NCBI GenBank assembly: GCA_015680685.1
Contig: MNCI01021399.1
Location: forward strand, 1,036,934 to 1,100,933
Direction of reading: 5' to 3'
From: Gnetum montanum
Taxonomy: Eukaryota > Streptophyta > Gnetopsida > Gnetales > Gnetaceae
DNA: 64,000 bases
Position numbers and translations under genes: made by a program. This document shows positions 60,944 through 64,000 of the stretch, one piece after another. The notes beneath the pieces were generated by a model. The model had not been told where the DNA came from. It saw only the letters and a program-made list of their open reading frames with translations, and did not search any database. How positions within the stretch are numbered: position 1 is the stretch's first letter; every line of letters starts with the position of its first letter.

Positions 60944-62185
60944 TGTACTGTCCGAAATCATCGATCTCTGGTTGGAATGAAACAAAAACCTAGAGATTTC
61001 TGGACATGCATAGAAGACCCTACCTTGGCTTGAGGGTAAGCTAAAATTAACAAAGGCAGAGTACCTTGAGTGGTCCGCATGCGGATCAGGCAAGGATTTC
61101 CCCAAACGCACATTGATATATTGTACGCTGGGTTATACGTAAACAGCGTAACAAATGTAAAACGGAGCGTAAATGTACAAGAGCGTAAACAATAAACATT
61201 TAATAATGAATGAAAAACTGTAACAGATTCTAGCAAAGAAATGTAGCAATATTATTGCGAAATGAGAGTTACAATGCACCGGTCTAACGCGGTTGATACT
61301 TTAACACAAGGTAGGCGAATAGCCCTAGTGGATGTACGGAAGACAGTGTGCTGGGTTGAACTACAGGCACAACGTAGAGGCTGTATGCAAAACGTGCAGG
61401 GTCGAGGTCTACTGTATAGGGTTTTAGCTCTGGTTTTTCAGTGTCTCTGTTTCTCTTTGTCTCTAGTTTGCTCAAAATTGCCAACCCCTATCTAGTGAAA
61501 AATTGGGATTTTTATACAAGTTTAGACATGGGACTCGGGTTTTGAGAGGGGATGATTAGCTGTAGACTGCTGGACTTTCAATTCGGGTGACATGTGGCGT
61601 GAACTTTGTACATGCCGGACATATACGCTGGGCGTATATGCTATGAATGCCTGCTGGGCGTATACACTGGGAATGCTTGCTAGGAATATACACTATATCT
61701 GCTGGGCGTACAGAATGTACATGCTCAGCGTATGGACTCTAGAATGCATAATGTCAACATTTGATGATTGCTCTATTCGTGTGAGTAGATGCTTTGTACA
61801 AAGTCTTGCTCTGCAGTGCTGCTTCCTTGCTATCTTCGGAGGTTACATGCCAAGTGTATACACCAGTCGTACATGCTGAGCATACATGTGAGGCATATAC
61901 GCTGGGCATGTACGCTATGGATGCAAACTTGGGCGTATACGCTGGGTGTATATACTAAGAATATGTACTTAGTGAAAACTAAGTATTTTGAGCTCCAAAG
62001 TTGCCATTTCTGATAGTAGATGTTGCCGTGGTCGTCGATGGGTTCCAGGGAACTACTCTTCATTGAGTTCGATTCTGCTTGAAGTTGTCTGTGTGGTCCT
62101 CAAGCTTTAGCCATGCTAGGGAACGTCATGACTTAGCTCGATTCTCGTTGGAGAAGTACTAAGCTCAGAATTTTGTGGTGTTTCA
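60944..62185 (-). repeat. 5' LTR of element G
   Basis: Same length as its partner (1,242 bp) and alignable throughout. Plus-strand start TGTACTGTCCGAAATC, end GTGGTGTTTCA. TSD ctaac at 62186-62190. Confidence 0.9.
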
Positions 62186-62190
62186 CTAAC

Positions 62191-62213
62191 AATTAAGGCT
62201 TTTGGTTGCAACA
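62191..62213 (+). repeat. Right end of the solo LTR split by G
   Basis: The last 23 bp (ending ggttgcaaca) complete the LTR begun at 42279; copies at 10395-10425 end similarly. The perfect TSD agttt follows at 62214-62218. Confidence 0.75.
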
Positions 62214-62218
62214 AGTTT

Positions 62219-62570
62219 CTTCACTGATCTACCAAGAAATTCACTTGCCTTACGAGGGAGGTGAGATCATCATTCATAGTAACAACATAGTTCCCTTAGC
62301 AGTTAACAATATTGACATCAACCAAGGGTCCAAAGTGGAGTTTCAAGAAGAAACTCCTACTATCAATGACAAAGTCAAGAATCCCAAGAGATCAAAATAA
62401 GCCAAAACCAATGACAATGAATCCATGGATGTACCATGGAAAGAGCTTCCCTTCAATGTCAAGAGTGAAGGAAACAAAAAATATAAAATTATGCAAAGTA
62501 GACTGTACATGTTTCCTATTCTATCAAAGATCAGGAAACACTTGTACAATTAAAGTATCCCCTTGATTTG
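62219..62570 (+). pseudogene. Element H protease, C-terminal part
   Basis: Continues the protease interrupted at 42278: 'SLIYQEIHLPYEGGEIIIH' at about 62220-62280, then 'PWKELPFNVKSEG' near 62435-62475. It matches the C-terminal tail of G's protease including the end. One in-frame stop lies near 62398-62400. Confidence 0.8.
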
Positions 62571-63154
62571 CTTATCTTTGCACTTGTAACCATATAGCCC
62601 ATTTTTCTCCAACCTTTCATAGCCTAGTTTACACATTTCTCTCATATGCACCATTTTGTTTACCTTTACTTTATTCAAACTTTTGTTATGCATGTAGCCT
62701 AAGGTTTACCCTTATTTACAATTTTCATTTTATTCCATTTTATAAACCATTAAATATATGATAAAAAAACTTCAAAAGCTATAAACTTATAAGAATTATC
62801 CTTTTCAAATGTGGGGCCCACCATGGCCTAAAACTAGCAAATCAATTATAGCTCTTACAATTTAGCTTACACTATGGTCATTTTACATAGTTAACCAATA
62901 TAGCCTAAGACACAATCAAAACATAGAACATTAAGCATATATGAAACATTAAACTTTTAAAACATGTGAACCAAATTAAAACTTAAAAATAATAATAAGT
63001 ATCCAATGTCTACAAAATAATAACCATAAAACTTTAAACCATAAAATTGTCTCTCAACACATCGAATGGCTAACACTAGCCAAATACGTCATAATGGAAA
63101 TAATTTCATCAACAAAAACCAAAGGGATAATCAAGGTAATGATCATGGATGGTA
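62571..63154. other. Element H spacer between protease and the antisense relic
   Basis: AT-rich and mostly unrecognised. By position it should hold the 3' UTR and polyadenylation site of the minus-strand gene. I see no clear hairpin array like those in G. Confidence 0.4.
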
Positions 63155-64000
63155 CTAAGAGGATGTTGGAGGAGGCTGAGGAGCATATTCACCTTCTCCA
63201 CTAGGGCCATTGACATCATTTGTAGCTATAACACAATAATACACAAGTTATCCAATAATCAACAGTGTAAAACCAAACAATAACTTAAAAAAAGTTAAAT
63301 TAAAACTAATAAAATAAGAAAACCTAAGAGGGCTTGGGAGTAACATCCTCTAGTGGAAGATTCCAAAGACCAACCTCCAAATGATGGATGATTTGTTCCT
63401 CAGTCATGTGGTCCTAGTCCACCTCCCTAAGATTGATGTCTATTAGGATGTTGCTATCATTAACTTCCATCTATGTAGGTGGCTTCCACGAAAACATCCC
63501 AATAGTCACCTCTCCTAAAGTAGTAGTGACCTGAGAAGATGTGAATCCAACTACATATAGGATACCTTCAAATAGTTTGAAGACATCCTCCACTTGAACC
63601 CCCCTCACCAATAGCTCTAGCTTATACTATTCAGTGGACTCCTTCATTAGACACCTAATGTAAGCCTCACACTAAGCCTTAGAATTCTTCTTATAATCCA
63701 TTTATGTCTGGTCCCACTTAAGAACCCAAACACAGTAGTCTCTCCACTCCCTAGCCTTGTGTGCCATCAAGTCCATTTACAACTTCTATTTAGCAGCCTC
63801 CTTAGCAAGGGAAATCTTGCCATGGATGGCATTTCAATACCTTGGAAGTTTGAACAATTCATAGATATTTAATTTGGAATAGCTTTATTGCAAAGTGTTT
63901 ACTCATGTCATTTTACCTTTTTTAAATATTTGAGGTCCACACAAATCTGCTTTCTTTTCTGTCTATTTCCATCGAATCTTGCTCTATTTCTAGTTTTCTT
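63155..64000 (-). pseudogene. Antisense gene relic in element H, homologous to the gene in G
   Basis: Minus-strand relic running off the window. The large exon (about 63880 down to 63324) reads, across stops, 'RY-NAIHGKISL' (the Trp codon of RYWN is a stop), 'KAREWRDYCVWVLKW', 'KLELLVRGVQVEDVF', 'GEVTIGMFSW', 'ILIDIRLREVD' and 'MTEEQIIHHLEVG'. These line up in order and spacing with exon 7 of the gene at 54415-55199 ('RYWNLLNHH', 'QLEMFVEGLGLHSAF', 'GEVSMGEF', 'ANIDLGLDGTD', 'ISEEEILRRLEFG'). A GT-AG intron of about 98 bp (63323-63226) follows at the matching place. The last exon encodes 'NDVNGPSGEGEY' before the stop 63155-63157. The phase across the intron is off, probably from a small indel. 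Confidence 0.75.

Larger units (their letters stand above)
43857..62185 (-). mobile_element. Element G: full-length 18.3-kb Tat-lineage element with an antisense gene
   Basis: Both LTRs are 1,242 bp (43857-45098 and 60944-62185); the TSD is ctagc (43852-43856) on the left and ctaac (62186-62190) on the right. On the minus strand the order is 5' LTR, PBS, repeat-rich leader, gag, protease, hairpin array, [antisense gene on plus strand], hairpin array, RT, RNase H, second RNase H, integrase, hairpin array, 3' region, polypurine tract and 3' LTR. Tat membership follows from the two RNase H modules, the knuckle pattern and the protease-RT spacer also known from Ogre-type elements. Coding regions carry scattered stops, so this copy is dead but relatively young. 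Confidence 0.9.
14605..64000 (+). mobile_element. Element H: Tat-lineage element, host of three nested insertions, continues past window
   Basis: Plus-strand retroelement: 5' LTR (14605-16097), PBS (16106-16124), leader, then gag and protease split into four pieces (16960-18003, 31119-32218, 41213-42278, 62219-62570). The reading resumes after each insertion at the homologous residue. For example, gag runs ...TKYNG up to 18003 and continues EGDPN from 31119. The interruptions are C, E and a solo LTR that itself contains G. After protease comes an antisense gene relic (63155-64000) in the spacer. RT is not reached. Confidence 0.85.

Overview
The window looks like intergenic DNA from a large plant genome. 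It is AT-rich and almost entirely nested LTR retrotransposons, with plant-type short GT-AG introns and decay dominated by C-to-T changes. A gymnosperm or another giant-genome seed plant is my inference; nothing in the sequence fixes the species. I see no rRNA, tRNA or ordinary single-copy host gene.

Layout, by target-site duplications (TSDs) and interrupted reading frames. Element A (1-10425, +, 5' end off the window) has a ~190-bp tandem array, a decayed Tat-lineage pol and a 3' LTR. It abuts element B (10426-14604, +), which starts inside RNase H and ends in a truncated LTR; A is probably inserted in B. Element H (14605 to beyond 64000, +) is inserted in B's LTR and carries a 5' LTR, PBS and gag-protease. 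Three later insertions split H: an Athila-lineage element C (18004-31113, minus; TSD atggt/atgtt), a pol-less Tat element E (32219-41212, minus; TSD agagc/ggagc), and a solo LTR (42279-62213; TSD agttt). Inside the solo LTR sits G (43857-62185, minus; TSD ctagc/ctaac), an 18.3-kb Tat element.

A, B, E, G and H are one lineage. Their LTRs start TGAAACACCA, they share a polypurine tract ending GAGG(GG/AA)CCAA, and they use a PBS-like TTGGCxCTAGAAGGAGGGCC. Their gag has a C-x-Y-H...H...C knuckle. Their pol has a YVDD reverse transcriptase and two RNase H modules.

The main discovery is in the protease-RT spacer of G. A complete but decayed host-type gene lies there antisense to the element (TATA box 50585, eight exons from 50910 to 55393, seven GT-AG introns, AATAAA at 55472). 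It encodes about 1,080 residues: a degenerate FCP1/NIF-like phosphatase domain, a middle region and a coiled-coil tail. The same gene's 3' end is visible, again antisense and again just after the protease, in H (63155-64000, minus). It is therefore an old, inherited component of this lineage and not a one-off capture. Short hairpin repeats starting AGTTTA, with arms that change together, separate the coding modules of G, and E seems to have lost pol and the antisense gene between two such arrays.
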